A stretch of DNA of 47,981 nucleotides from JBBQSU01 sp038234815 (GCA_038234815.1 JBBQSU010000008.1:1-47981), one strand, 5' to 3'. Counted from the first letter of the stretch, positions 34,585-44,461 are shown. Numbers and translations are program-made. Notes: generated by a model not told the origin, from the sequence alone.

Positions 34585-36606
34585 ATGCCGAAGTTGACGA
34601 AACCCCAAACCCCTCGAACCGCAGAGCGGCCAAAGCCCCTAGGTGAATTGAACAAGGGTGAGGACACTCCGTATATCGGCGCTCATGTATTCACTCAGCC
34701 GGGGAACACGCGTGACGAAATTGAAGGGTGGTTCCGAACTCTCAAAGACTGCGACATGCCATATTGTCGCCTGCGTCTTGACGAAGTAGACCTACACAAG
34801 CCCGATGGCACATGGGATTTCACACTGTACGACACCGCCTTTGAAATGGCCGACAAATATGACATCAGGGTTTTTGCGGATCTGTATCCCAAGGAAACCG
34901 TCGACTGGCGGCTCGCCAAGTTTCCACAGAGCAAAGCCCATCTGCAGGAATGGGCCAATTACATCAAACAGATCGTAACTCGTTTTCAAAAGCATTCGTC
35001 AATGTATGCCTGGGTGTTGCAGAACGAACCCGGCTCTTTCGGGTTGTATCCCACGAGCGATTTATCCGAAGAACTGTTGAACGCCTGGCGCGACGAACAC
35101 CCCCAGCCAGATTACAACAGCAAGAATTACACGGGGCTTCAACGCTTTGAAAAACAGAGATTCCAACGTGATTTCGAGAGTTGGTATCTGCATTGGATAT
35201 CCGGGCAGGTTCGGCTTTACGACTCGACTCACGAACTTCACGTCAACACGCACTCGCTCTTTGAGAACCTGCCGGAATACGATTTCGTCGCCTGGCGAAA
35301 GTCCTTCACGTCACTGGGCGAGTCCTGTCATCCCAGTCATCACTACGCCTCCTTTAGACGATCGCAGTTTCCCATGGCCCTTTCGCTCAGTTGCGACATC
35401 ACACGGTCCGGAGCTGGACATCTGCCGTTTATCGTGACAGAGCTTCAAGGTGGAGACGTCACCTATAGCGGTATCAATGAACTCTGTCCGACAAAAGAGG
35501 AAATCACCCAGTGGATATGGACATCCGTCGGCACCGGGGCCAAAGGTGTAATCTTCTGGTGCCTGAATCCCCGGGCCGTTGGTTGGGAAGCTGGGGAGTG
35601 GGCGCTGCTTGATTTCCAACACAAACCCTCCGACCGAATGATCTCCGCCAGTATCGCGTCTCGCGAGCTGATGAAACACCAGGATATCTATGCCACGGCC
35701 AAGCCGCTCGTGGCACCAATCCATCTTCTCTATTCCAAAGAGTCATTCTGGATGGAACAAGCCAAGCAGGACCGCGCCGGAGACCCGATTGAGTCAGAGG
35801 GGCGGTTGCCTGGGGCCATGATCAAATCAGTGGCTGCGTGGTATGAGACCCTGCTGGAGAACGGCATCAATTGCCATGTCGCAGAAATGCAGGAGTTCCA
35901 TTGGGACAATCCCGACCATGCCGGCGAAACAATCATCTTGTCCCATCAATTGTGCGTCCCCTCACATTGCTGGGAGAAACTGCGCCATTTCGTCAAGACC
36001 GGTGGGCGATTGATTGCCGATGGCTTAACCTTCTTTTTCGATGAACACCATTTCGCAGTCATGCAAACCGGCTTCCCGCTCGAGGATGTCATGGGTGCCT
36101 CGCTGGCGGAAGTCTTCACAAAACGTGGCGATTTTTCCGTGACAATGAAGAACGGATCACAGCTACCGGCGCATCTTTTCAAAGGCAGCCTGCACGTGAC
36201 CTCTGCCAAGTCAACGGCGACGGAAGATGGCAACGTGCTCGCCGCGAGCAATACCTATGGCCAGGGCAGGACGGTGTGGATCCCTTCTATGATCGGCCTG
36301 GGCGCCCGACACGCGAGCAACGCAGCATTATCCAAATGGTTGATGAAAGAATTGGCCGACGACCTAGCCAACTGGCCCATTCGTTTCAAGACCTGGCAGC
36401 CGAGTGTATTGATGCGAACCATGAAGACACGCTCCGGCTATCTTACCATTCTCGTCAACAAGTCAGACGAAACCCAACTTCTACTTCTTGTGCAACCCCA
36501 CAACGCGCGTAAGCCAACCCTTCTCTTCGCCGACAAAGGCGGAACCGTCGCCAAGCAATCTGTGCGGATTCAACCCGAAGAAACGATCGTCATTGAATGG
36601 AAGTAG
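34585..36606 (+). CDS. GH42-like beta-galactosidase
   Basis: 673 residues, no signal peptide. The barrel starts after a basic N-terminal extension: MPYCRLRLDEVDLHKPDG, then DIRVFADLYPKETVDWR, then YAWVLQNEPGSFG with probable acid/base Glu148, and LPFIVTELQGG with candidate nucleophile Glu286. A central Rossmann-like domain (ENGINCHVAEM, CWEKLRHFVKTGGRLIADG) and a C-terminal beta-sandwich follow, the three-domain plan of GH42. The N-terminal sequence deviates from typical GH42, so a related clan-A family is possible. It likely acts on imported galacto-oligosaccharides alongside the GH35 enzyme. Confidence 0.75.
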   Translation: MPKLTKPQTPRTAERPKPLGELNKGEDTPYIGAHVFTQPGNTRDEIEGWFRTLKDCDMPYCRLRLDEVDLHKPDGTWDFTLYDTAFEMADKYDIRVFADLYPKETVDWRLAKFPQSKAHLQEWANYIKQIVTRFQKHSSMYAWVLQNEPGSFGLYPTSDLSEELLNAWRDEHPQPDYNSKNYTGLQRFEKQRFQRDFESWYLHWISGQVRLYDSTHELHVNTHSLFENLPEYDFVAWRKSFTSLGESCHPSHHYASFRRSQFPMALSLSCDITRSGAGHLPFIVTELQGGDVTYSGINELCPTKEEITQWIWTSVGTGAKGVIFWCLNPRAVGWEAGEWALLDFQHKPSDRMISASIASRELMKHQDIYATAKPLVAPIHLLYSKESFWMEQAKQDRAGDPIESEGRLPGAMIKSVAAWYETLLENGINCHVAEMQEFHWDNPDHAGETIILSHQLCVPSHCWEKLRHFVKTGGRLIADGLTFFFDEHHFAVMQTGFPLEDVMGASLAEVFTKRGDFSVTMKNGSQLPAHLFKGSLHVTSAKSTATEDGNVLAASNTYGQGRTVWIPSMIGLGARHASNAALSKWLMKELADDLANWPIRFKTWQPSVLMRTMKTRSGYLTILVNKSDETQLLLLVQPHNARKPTLLFADKGGTVAKQSVRIQPEETIVIEWK

Positions 36607-36651
36607 AATTCATCCCTGAAACCCAGAACAGAGTAGTGGAGTTCACTAATC

Positions 36652-37744
36652 ATGGATCGCAAAGTTCGCATCGGCATCATCGGCGTGGGCCAGATCGGCA
36701 AGCAACACCTGGACAACTGGGCGCAAATGGATGATGTCCGGGTCGTCGCTGCCTGCGACATTGACACCCCCGAGCTCGATCGCGTCGCAGCCAAATACAA
36801 CATCCCTCACAAATACTTCGCCTTCCGGGATCTGCTGAAGCGCGATGACCTCGATGCCGTCGATGTCTGCCTGCACAACAACACGCACTGCCCCGCTGCA
36901 TCGCGGTGATGCAGTCGGGCAAGCATTGTTACTGCGACAAATTAATCGCCGGGTCGTATGCGAATGGAAAGCGCATGCTCGATGTCGCCGCTGCCACGGG
37001 TGCAATGCTGCACAGCCAGCTCTCGTTTCTCTACAACCGCGAGACGCGCCTGGCCAAGCGCCTCATCGACGCCGGTCGGCTCGGTCACATCTATCACGCC
37101 CGCTCCACCGGCTTTCGCCGGCGCAATCGGCCGTTCGTCGACGGGTACGGCACGGAGAAATTCGTCGACAAGACAACATCCGGCGGCGGCGCGCTCTGCG
37201 ACATGGGCGTCTACCACATCTCGCGATTACTCTATATGCTCAATACGCCCACCCCGCAGCGCATCAGCGAAAAGATTTGCCAGGAGACCCCCAACGACGA
37301 TAAGCACCGCGCCAGCAGCGGATACTGCGTCGAGGAACTAGGCTTAGGACTCGTGCGCTTCAAAGGCGGACTCACGATGGACATCATCGAATCCTGGGCC
37401 ATTCACATGAACCCCTTCGGAGGCAGTTTCATCGCCGGCAGCCAACGCGGAGTGCCCTTTCGTCCTACAGCAACATCAAAGACATGGAAGCCAACACCAC
37501 GTTTGAAGCCGATCATAGCGACTGGCGATTCCACCAGCTTGAACCCGCGCTCATGGTCTATGACAGTTCCCAGCACCATTGGTCGGCTGTCCTACAAGGG
37601 CGAGTCCCCCTGCTCCCCACCGCCCAAATCGCCCTGCAAACCATGCTCATTAGCGAAGGCATTTATCTCTCCAGCCAGATCGGCCGCGAGGTCTCGGTGG
37701 ATGAAGTAATCACCGCAGCCAAATCAACGGCGTTGGACATCTGA
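36652..37744 (+). pseudogene. Gfo/Idh/MocA oxidoreductase broken by two frameshifts
   Basis: Three successive frames are needed to read one protein. Segment 1 (36652-36909): IGIIGVGQIGKQHLDNWAQM (NAD-binding), ACDIDTPEL, VDVCLHNNTHCP. Segment 2 (about 36900-37460): AVMQSGKHCYCDKLIAGSYA and GRLGHIYHARSTGFRR, then GGGALCDMGVYHISRLLYML. Segment 3 (about 37460-37744): YSNIKDMEANTTFEAD, ALQTMLISEGIYLSSQ. Both shifts go the same way (frames 1, 0, 2), as if one base were missing at each of two sites, near 36900 and 37460. Intact homologues oxidise sugars or inositols with NAD(P). Sequencing error or recent gene decay are both possible; everything else in the frame is well preserved. Confidence 0.85.
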
Positions 37745-37863
37745 TGTTACGCATCGGGCGACGAGCAGCGAATACGAGCGACAGACGAGACCCAGGACAC
37801 TCTGCGCACGCTGCGCACTGCGCGATGGGATGTCGACCTTATGCTTTCGCTTCCACTGACGAA

Positions 37864-38805
37864 TTACACCAGCCGGACGAGTTGATCTGCGGTCAGCGTC
37901 ACGTTGATGGACGCGAGCGCATCGGTCAGGTGGTCCGGGTTTAACGTGCCCAGGATCGGAATGACCGGGAAGGAGTGTTGGCGCAGCCACGCGAGGGCGA
38001 CTTGGTTCGGCGTCGCGCCGACCTCCTTGGCGAGTTCCTTGCACGCCCTCATCCGTCGGTGCGTCGTGTCGTTGTCATATTCCGGCCTGACGCGCGGTGA
38101 CTCGCCGAACAGGCCCTCGGCGGTCGGAGAAAAGGGGAGGGCGGGAAACCGGTTCTCTTCGTACCACGCGATCTCCGCTTGGTCGTCGCTCAGAATTAGG
38201 CGCGTGTGGTCCCAGTTGTCGGGCGGGATGAGATGCGCCAGATTCCAAAGCGGCTGCGAGGCGACGAATCCCGGCTTGCCCACCCGCTTCGCGTACCGGT
38301 TGGCGGCGGAGAATCGCTCGCGAGTCCAGTTGCTCCCGCCGAAGTACCGGATGCGCCCCGCCGACACTTCCTCGGCCAGCGCGTCGATGTACTCCGTCAC
38401 CGAGACGCGCGTGTCGTCGCGGTGAAGAAGAAAAAGGTCGATACAATCGATCTGCATCCGCTCTAGGCTGTCGCGGATGTCTGACCGGATCATCTCCGGC
38501 GAACAATACCGCGCCGGCCGCACATAGCCGGCTCCTCCGTAATGTCCGCCTTTGGTCAAGACGACGACGTCCGACCGTTTCTCGCCTTCAAGCAGCTTTC
38601 CAATCAACCGCTCCGGCTCTCCGGTCGCGTTGTCCCAAAATGCGTAATTGTGGGCCGAGTCCAAAACATCCCCGCCCGCTTCGCGGAACTGCGCGTATAT
38701 CGCGCGCACGTTCTCCTCCCGCGCCAACCGCCACCTCGCGGTTCCATAGCAGAACGCGGACACGACAAGGTTCGTCGACGGAATCGTTACGCGGGGGAGA
38801 TTCAT
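37864..38805 (-). CDS. Aldo/keto reductase, tandem copy 1
   Basis: 313 residues. AKR features: VSAFCYGTARW, VLDSAHNYAFWDN with Asp and Tyr, VVVLTKGGHYGG with Lys, CIDLFLLHRDD with His, IRYFGGSNWTRERF and VIPILGTLNPDHL. It ends in LTADQLVRLV. The next gene upstream (38907-39848) encodes a protein of exactly the same length, collinear and clearly homologous, so the two arose by tandem duplication. No clear ribosome-binding site precedes the ATG. It probably acts on a sugar or sugar-derived aldehyde; substrate unknown. Confidence 0.85.
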   Translation of the reverse strand: MNLPRVTIPSTNLVVSAFCYGTARWRLAREENVRAIYAQFREAGGDVLDSAHNYAFWDNATGEPERLIGKLLEGEKRSDVVVLTKGGHYGGAGYVRPARYCSPEMIRSDIRDSLERMQIDCIDLFLLHRDDTRVSVTEYIDALAEEVSAGRIRYFGGSNWTRERFSAANRYAKRVGKPGFVASQPLWNLAHLIPPDNWDHTRLILSDDQAEIAWYEENRFPALPFSPTAEGLFGESPRVRPEYDNDTTHRRMRACKELAKEVGATPNQVALAWLRQHSFPVIPILGTLNPDHLTDALASINVTLTADQLVRLV

Positions 38806-38906
38806 AGGCGGATGATCCTACAACAACTGTTCCCATCGGCCCCAAGAAAGTTCTGCAGGGCGGATTGAATCCGGCTCAACCTCACCTCACCATTTCCACC
38901 GGCGGG

Positions 38907-39848
38907 TCACACCAGCCGGGCGAGTTGGTCCGCTGTCAGATTCATGTTGACCGACGCCAATGCATCGGCCAGATGGACCGCGTTCAATGTGCCCAGGATC
39001 GGGATGACCGGGAAGGGGTGTTGGCGCAGCCACGCGAGGGCGATCTGCGTTGGCGTCGCGCTGAGTTCCATCGCGATCGCAATGGTCGTTGCGATACGGC
39101 GATGGGTGGTCGGCGCGTTGTATTGCGATCGAATTTTCGTCCCCGGCGCAAAGACGCCGTTGGCGGTGGGGGTGAACGGAATGGCTGGGAATTGGTTCTC
39201 GGCGTACCACGCGATCTCGGCAGAATCGTCGTTTAGCACCTGATGGGTGGGATCCCAGTTCACCGGCGCGGTGAAACCGGCCAGGTTCCACAGCGGTTGC
39301 GACGCGACAAAACCGGGCTTCCCGTTCTTCTTCGCATACGCATTGGCGGCCGTGAAGCGCTGGCGCGACCAGTTGCTGCCGGCGAAATAGCGAATCCGCC
39401 CGGCATCCACCTCGGCGGCAAGACAGTCGATAATCTCTCCCACCGGCACGCTCAGGTTATCGCGATGCAGATAGTACAGGTCGATGTAATCGAGCTTGAG
39501 CCGATCGAGGCTGTCGCGGATATCGGTGCGGATCACCTCCGGCCAAGTTGCGTTGGCCGGGCGATCGTACCCGGGCAACGCAGGATGCCCGCCCTTCGTG
39601 CCAACGACAATGTCGCTGCGTCGTTCGTTCCGCATGCGTCGGCCCAGCACGCGCTCAGGCTCGCCGAGCGCGTTAGCCCAGAAGGCGTAGATGTGGGCCG
39701 AGTCGAAAAAATTCCCGCCTGCTTCGCGGAACTGATCATAAAGCCGGGCGATCTCCTCCTCGGGCCGTTCGCCCCAGGAAGATGTGCCGTAGCAGAACGC
39801 AGAAACGCGAAGATCCGTTGATGGAATGGCAAGTGTCGGAAGGGTCAT
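38907..39848 (-). CDS. Aldo/keto reductase, tandem copy 2
   Basis: 313 residues from the ATG at 39848 (MTLPTLAIPS), which aligns with the start of its tandem copy; the frame runs on to 39953 but those residues have no counterpart. Conserved motifs are VSAFCYGTSSW, FFDSAHIYAFWAN, IVVGTKGGHPALPG, YIDLYYLHRDN and IRYFAGSNWSRQRF. It ends LTADQLARLV. It lies 101 bases upstream of copy 1 and probably shares its transcript. GAGG lies 9 bases before the ATG. Confidence 0.87.
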   Translation of the reverse strand: MTLPTLAIPSTDLRVSAFCYGTSSWGERPEEEIARLYDQFREAGGNFFDSAHIYAFWANALGEPERVLGRRMRNERRSDIVVGTKGGHPALPGYDRPANATWPEVIRTDIRDSLDRLKLDYIDLYYLHRDNLSVPVGEIIDCLAAEVDAGRIRYFAGSNWSRQRFTAANAYAKKNGKPGFVASQPLWNLAGFTAPVNWDPTHQVLNDDSAEIAWYAENQFPAIPFTPTANGVFAPGTKIRSQYNAPTTHRRIATTIAIAMELSATPTQIALAWLRQHPFPVIPILGTLNAVHLADALASVNMNLTADQLARLV

Positions 39849-39888
39849 TGAAGTGTGCCTCAAGCGCGCTAAACAGAAACTTTCAGAG

Positions 39889-39949
39889 GGTGGGTGTGAT
39901 CGCCCAACGCTTGTTGTTTGGCGAAGAATAGCGAGCGAGTACACCCACC
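39889..39949. other. Nested inverted repeats in the reductase/transporter gap
   Basis: GGTGGGTGT (39889-39897) pairs perfectly with ACACCCACC (39941-39949). Inside, TCGCC (39900-39904) pairs with GGCGA (39920-39924), extended by AAC/GTT across one mismatch. It sits between the transporter stop and the start of reductase copy 2. It could end transporter transcription or form an mRNA leader structure; a T-run follows only on the plus strand. Confidence 0.35.
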
Positions 39950-40043
39950 ACATTTTTCAATCTAGGTACTCTCGTCCTCGTATCCATTTGTAGATACCCG
40001 TAGATTCGTGGTTCATATTCTCCTCAAGTAGAACCCGCATTCT

Positions 40044-41489
40044 TCACGCTTCCACCGCGACCGGCACTTCAGCCGTCGCGGGCGCTCGGGATTTGATCGG
40101 CGCGACGTAGTTGTCCATCCCGCCGAGCTTCTTCCAGTCGCGGCGAAGCAGGACGAGAAAGAGGAGCGCGAAGCTGCTGAAGAAGAGCGACCAGAGCGGC
40201 ATCCACAGGTAGTGTTCTCCTTCAACCTTCTCAAACCGCTTTGTAAAGCTGAGGAATGCGCCGCCCAATGACCCCGCCACAATCATGGCCACGGCACGAA
40301 GCATGGCGTTGGCAGAGCAGAATTGTCCGAAGCGGTCCTTGGGCAGAATTCGCATGTACATCGGCATTTCGCTGGCGTAGTAAAGTGTGCCGGTGACGGT
40401 CGCAGCGCCTAGCAGCACATAAAACACCGTGGGTGCCCACTGCATTGGAAAGCCTGGAACCAGAAACACCAGGTTGAAAGGCAGCAGCAAGACGAGAATG
40501 GCCGCGCCAACAACGTTGACGAACAGCGGATGCTTCCTGTCAGCCAGGATTCCCGCCGGGATTCCCAGAGCAGCGCTAATCAAGCCGAATACCGCGGTGG
40601 CTTTGCCCAGCGCATCAAGTGAGACACCCAACGTGCGGGCGTAGAAAATCATGTACGCTCCCATGCCGAAAAAACCGACCGCCCAGAAGGTATTGGCAAG
40701 AAAGAAGTACCAGTAATAACGAAGGGAGAAGCATTCGACAAAAAAGGTCTTCACGCCGGAAAACAGCCCCGTCTTGCCATCGACATTTTCCGGTGGCGGC
40801 GGGTAGTCACTTTCCTTAATGAAGATGCACTGCAGGCCAAAGATAATCAGGTATGCCAGCGCGATATAAGCGAATATTTCTTTTGAATACGTCTCACTTA
40901 AACCGAAGATGAAATAGCTGTAGATTGCCCCCGCCAACGCCCCGACCACTCTCGCCCACGACATAAACCGTGACAAGAATGCTGCCGGGACGACGTCATT
41001 GAAAACGTAGTAGTAGGTGCTGGTGATGAAGGAGTTGGCGATCGAGAACATCGACAACAGAATGGCAAGAACCGTGATGGCCAGCGACGAACTAGGCTCC
41101 TGCTGCCCCAGCAAGCGTCCGATCCATGCCGTAATCTCGCTGGAATAGCCGACCATCACCAGGGTCAGAAAAACCACCGGCGTGGCAGCAAGAAGGTATG
41201 GCCTGCGTCGTCCCCAGCGTGTGCGCGTTCGATCGCTGGCATAGCTGACGATCGGATTAACGACGAATTCGATTAATCTGGGGAGTGAAACCAGAACCAA
41301 CCCGATCATCCAATCGCTTGCATTGAGACGCTTCAGCATCACCGGCAGTATCCTGCCGACTGACTCCATGATGATAAAGATGAAATCACCCCAAAGGAGC
41401 CAGAAGAACAAGACAAGCAAGCCCCTCTTCGTATAGACGAGAGACCCCACGCGATAGCGATCATCTTGGCTGGTTCGTACAGTCGACAC
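40044..41489 (-). CDS. MFS sugar transporter (GPH/SLC45-like)
   Basis: 481 residues with about 12 hydrophobic helices, starting at GTG with GGAGAG about 9 bases upstream. The loop 2-3 signature YASDRTRTRWGRRRPYLLAA is characteristic of glycoside-pentoside-hexuronide and SLC45-type carriers. Other helices: LVLFFWLLWGDFIFIIMESV and FFLANTFWAVGFFGMGAYMI. It is the only obvious transporter in the window and is 14 bases downstream of the GH78 gene, so it probably imports rhamnose- or galactose-containing oligosaccharides, by cation symport. The C-terminus ends in an Ala/Val-rich cytosolic tail. Confidence 0.87.
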   Translation of the reverse strand: MSTVRTSQDDRYRVGSLVYTKRGLLVLFFWLLWGDFIFIIMESVGRILPVMLKRLNASDWMIGLVLVSLPRLIEFVVNPIVSYASDRTRTRWGRRRPYLLAATPVVFLTLVMVGYSSEITAWIGRLLGQQEPSSSLAITVLAILLSMFSIANSFITSTYYYVFNDVVPAAFLSRFMSWARVVGALAGAIYSYFIFGLSETYSKEIFAYIALAYLIIFGLQCIFIKESDYPPPPENVDGKTGLFSGVKTFFVECFSLRYYWYFFLANTFWAVGFFGMGAYMIFYARTLGVSLDALGKATAVFGLISAALGIPAGILADRKHPLFVNVVGAAILVLLLPFNLVFLVPGFPMQWAPTVFYVLLGAATVTGTLYYASEMPMYMRILPKDRFGQFCSANAMLRAVAMIVAGSLGGAFLSFTKRFEKVEGEHYLWMPLWSLFFSSFALLFLVLLRRDWKKLGGMDNYVAPIKSRAPATAEVPVAVEA

Positions 41490-41503
41490 GGGAATACACT
41501 CTC

Positions 41504-43387
41504 CTATTCGCGGGCCACACGTTCAAGCAGTGAGTGCTTTGGGCCGCCCCCGTTGGTGGAGATGGCGATTCCTTCCGGCATGGTGTAACGGGGAAGTTGG
41601 CCGTTTTCGCAGTGAACGCTTATCGACCCCAAGGGAGTCGGAACCCTCGCCTCGAAATCCCATGGAATATCGAGTGTTGGCTCCAGTGCCACTTCAGCGA
41701 AGCCCGGCTTGGTCGGCCGGATGCCCAGCAGCAACTCGGTCGTCAGGGGCACCGCGCCAGCGCCCCAGCCATGACACAGACTCGTCGGCCAATCGAAATC
41801 GATATCCAGATGGCTGACATAACGGCGCAGGTCGCGGACCGAGGGGTCGTAGTACTCCCACACCGTTGCCGCATCCTCGGTTTCAAGCATGTTGCCGACG
41901 TAATCGCGGAAGAATTCAAGCGGCCCGGTTCGATCTCCGCATTGTGCGCGGGCGCTCTGCTCATACCAGGCGAAGTAGGGCGTGATGACTGGCGAAATAG
42001 CAGGATTGTCAAATACTTTCTCAAGAATCGTCCGCCGCTGGTCGGCATTGCCCAGCCCGGCCAGAACCGCCAGCGCGTTCACTTGCCGGCTCGGCCCGCT
42101 GGGACCGAGCCGAATCTTCTCCTTGTACGTCCGCGGGGTGTGCCAGTCACGATACGCGGACGGGTGGCATGGGTTTGCCGGCTGACCGACATGATTCAGC
42201 GTATGAATGAAACCTAAACCCTCACGCCAGAAGGAAGATTCGATCTTCTTCGCCAGCGCCGTCGCCTGAAGGCTCCAATCGGCAGCCTGCCCATCTTGGT
42301 CAAGCCAGCGGGCCAGTGGAATCGCATTTCTCAGACCTGCCAGATAGCTCGCCTGAAGCCAGCCAAGTTCCTCGTGTCGGCCGCCCAGCGAAAACTCCGA
42401 CCAATCAACAAAGCCGGTGTCAAACGCGTAACTCTGGCCTTCGCTGCGAATGATGAACCCATCGTCGTTGCACTGCGTCACCCGGGCCCACTTCAGCATC
42501 GCCACGATTTTCTCAAACGCGGGACGGACGCACTCGCGGAGTAATCCGTAGCGCAGCACGTGCGCCCGCAGCATGGCAATGGCATCGAAGGAGTAATTCG
42601 GGATTCCGTTGGCCCACTTGTCGGTCGGCAGCGAGAGAAGCATCGCCTCGGCCGGGCGGGGATCGAAGAATACCTGGTCGGTCGCTTCCTTGATGATCCG
42701 ACCATCGCCGAACCATCCCCACCGGTCGCGCTTGATCCCATCCCAGTACGTATCGGACCGCGTGCACAACCTGGCGGTGTAAGCCGAGGTCTGCCACACC
42801 CGCTGAAAGCGCTGGTCGGAACAAATGAAATCGCCGTCGCGCTGCTGGAAGGTCCACACGGCCTTGGCACCGATCTCCCGAAGACACAGCGGACCGACGA
42901 CGTCGTGAAACTCAATCCGGACGAAGCGGAAGCCGAGAAGCGGGAAGACCAGCCGGTGCGTCCCCTGACCCGGCAAGTGCCGATTGGTCAGCGCGTGTGG
43001 ATGTTCTGAACGAAACAACCCCTCGGCTTCGGGAATCGATTCACCCCGCCAAACCAAAATGTTCATCCGGCAAGGCGCGTCGATCTCCAGCACCAACTCC
43101 GCGTCAAGCTCGGTGTGAAAGTCGACGAAGAGTTCGGCCCGTCGCCCGGCGCCTATCGGCAGATCGAGCGGCGCTGCCGAACGAAACAGATCCAGTTCGT
43201 CACCCCACCGCCGGCTTGTGGCCGCATCGGGCCACGCCCGCACCAGTTTGTGCGGATAGAGCATGGCGGTCTGCTGTTGACTGCCCAACGCATCAACCTG
43301 ACGCCCGTAGGTCGGGTCCGGACTCAGACTCACGGGGTGCAGATACGGCATTGGCGTCTCTACATTCAAGCGACCGTCCGCCGGCAT
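41504..43387 (-). CDS. GH78-like alpha-L-rhamnosidase
   Basis: 627 residues, no signal peptide. After beta-sandwich domains (ELVLEIDAPCRMNILVWRGE, FRFVRIEFHDVVGPLCL) the (alpha/alpha)6 barrel begins: YTARLCTRSDTYWDGIKRDR, then WGWFGDGRIIKEATDQVFFD with acidic catalytic candidates, then GFVDWSEFSLGG. SLCHGWGAGAVPLTTELLLG is the typical GH78 sequence before the C-terminal sandwich. The enzyme would remove terminal alpha-L-rhamnose. Start choice between 43387 and an in-frame ATG at 43351 is open. It lies in an operon with GH16 (49 bases upstream) and the MFS carrier (14 bases downstream). Confidence 0.82.
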   Translation of the reverse strand: MPADGRLNVETPMPYLHPVSLSPDPTYGRQVDALGSQQQTAMLYPHKLVRAWPDAATSRRWGDELDLFRSAAPLDLPIGAGRRAELFVDFHTELDAELVLEIDAPCRMNILVWRGESIPEAEGLFRSEHPHALTNRHLPGQGTHRLVFPLLGFRFVRIEFHDVVGPLCLREIGAKAVWTFQQRDGDFICSDQRFQRVWQTSAYTARLCTRSDTYWDGIKRDRWGWFGDGRIIKEATDQVFFDPRPAEAMLLSLPTDKWANGIPNYSFDAIAMLRAHVLRYGLLRECVRPAFEKIVAMLKWARVTQCNDDGFIIRSEGQSYAFDTGFVDWSEFSLGGRHEELGWLQASYLAGLRNAIPLARWLDQDGQAADWSLQATALAKKIESSFWREGLGFIHTLNHVGQPANPCHPSAYRDWHTPRTYKEKIRLGPSGPSRQVNALAVLAGLGNADQRRTILEKVFDNPAISPVITPYFAWYEQSARAQCGDRTGPLEFFRDYVGNMLETEDAATVWEYYDPSVRDLRRYVSHLDIDFDWPTSLCHGWGAGAVPLTTELLLGIRPTKPGFAEVALEPTLDIPWDFEARVPTPLGSISVHCENGQLPRYTMPEGIAISTNGGGPKHSLLERVARE

Positions 43388-43436
43388 AATCCGACAGACA
43401 GTCGCTCAAGCGGATGCCGGGCAACGAGCCCGCGGC

Positions 43437-44345
43437 TTATTTCCTCGCACTTTCGTTCTTCGCCGCCTGTGCTGGCAAGGTCCCCGTATAGGCCCGCACA
43501 TAATCCACCACAAAATCGTCCTGCTCCGGCTGTTCCTTCTCCCAGCCGTTGGTCGCGCCCGCCCATGCGGCCGCCTCGACGCACAGCTTCACATAGCCGG
43601 GCTTCTGACAGGGGCCTTTGGATTTGGTCTTTCCGTTGTCATCCTTTCCCAAGCCGATCAGATCAGTTCGCACCACTTCTTCACCGTCGATAAACAGCAC
43701 ATAGACTTTTTCGTCCCAGTACATTCCGTACGTGTGGAACTCCCCGTCCAGCAATTGCGGCGTTTCCTTGCCGGCCACACCGGTGGCGTTGTGCTTCGCC
43801 CCATACCCGTTCCAATGGAACGACATGCTCATCGCCTTCTTCGTCGCCAGGTGGAAGCTTTCAAAAATGTCCACTTCCAAGCCTTCCCGGGTGTCGGGCG
43901 TTTCGTCGCCTACTTTGCCGCACATCATCCAGAACGACGCCCAGTAATCGGCCTTCAAGTTCTTCGGCTGTTTGCAGCGGGCCTCGAAGTAGCCGTAGCG
44001 TTGCTGGAACATCGTCTGATTCGGGTCATAGTTTCTCTGCGTCCGCACGGCCCCGCAGTCATAGCGCAGCACCGGGTCATCCGTCTTGCGAACGCCCAGA
44101 TGAAGCATCCCATCACGCACGCTCACCAGTGACGCCACCCAGCGCGACGCCCCCTGCCGCGGCATCTCCGGAGCCTCCCACTTCGTTGTGTCCAACTTGT
44201 CCCCGTCAAACTCGTCGTTGAACGTCATCGTGAACTTGCTCAAGTCCAACTTCGGGCGCTCCGCCGGCGCTTCCGCGCAAATGGACAGGGGCGACAAGGC
44301 AAACGACGCTGTCAGAGCCAGAGAACTGAGAATCAGTGATTTCAT
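43437..44345 (-). CDS. Secreted single-domain GH16 beta-glycanase
   Basis: 302 residues. Signal peptide: KSLILSSLALTASFALSPLS. GH16 core: FTMTFNDEFDGDKLDTTKWE, then RYGYFEARCKQPKNLKADYW, then catalytic EVDIFE near residue 155, then GEFHTYGMYWDEKVYVLFID, and a terminal VVDYVRAYTG. The ExDxxE form is shared with agarases, carrageenases and laminarinases; the sequence is distant from the two large GH16 proteins and closer to agarase/porphyranase-like enzymes in length and layout. It heads the GH16-GH78-transporter operon. I found no copy of the direct-repeat element upstream of it. Confidence 0.9.
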   Translation of the reverse strand: MKSLILSSLALTASFALSPLSICAEAPAERPKLDLSKFTMTFNDEFDGDKLDTTKWEAPEMPRQGASRWVASLVSVRDGMLHLGVRKTDDPVLRYDCGAVRTQRNYDPNQTMFQQRYGYFEARCKQPKNLKADYWASFWMMCGKVGDETPDTREGLEVDIFESFHLATKKAMSMSFHWNGYGAKHNATGVAGKETPQLLDGEFHTYGMYWDEKVYVLFIDGEEVVRTDLIGLGKDDNGKTKSKGPCQKPGYVKLCVEAAAWAGATNGWEKEQPEQDDFVVDYVRAYTGTLPAQAAKNESARK

Positions 44346-44461
44346 ATTGGGAAACCTCGCGATAGAAGAAGAACGCCTTAAACAAGGCTGATGGAAACAA
44401 GGTTGGCGGCGTGGGCGATAGCACGATGCGGACGCAAGGCCTGGGAACCGGCGCAGACATC

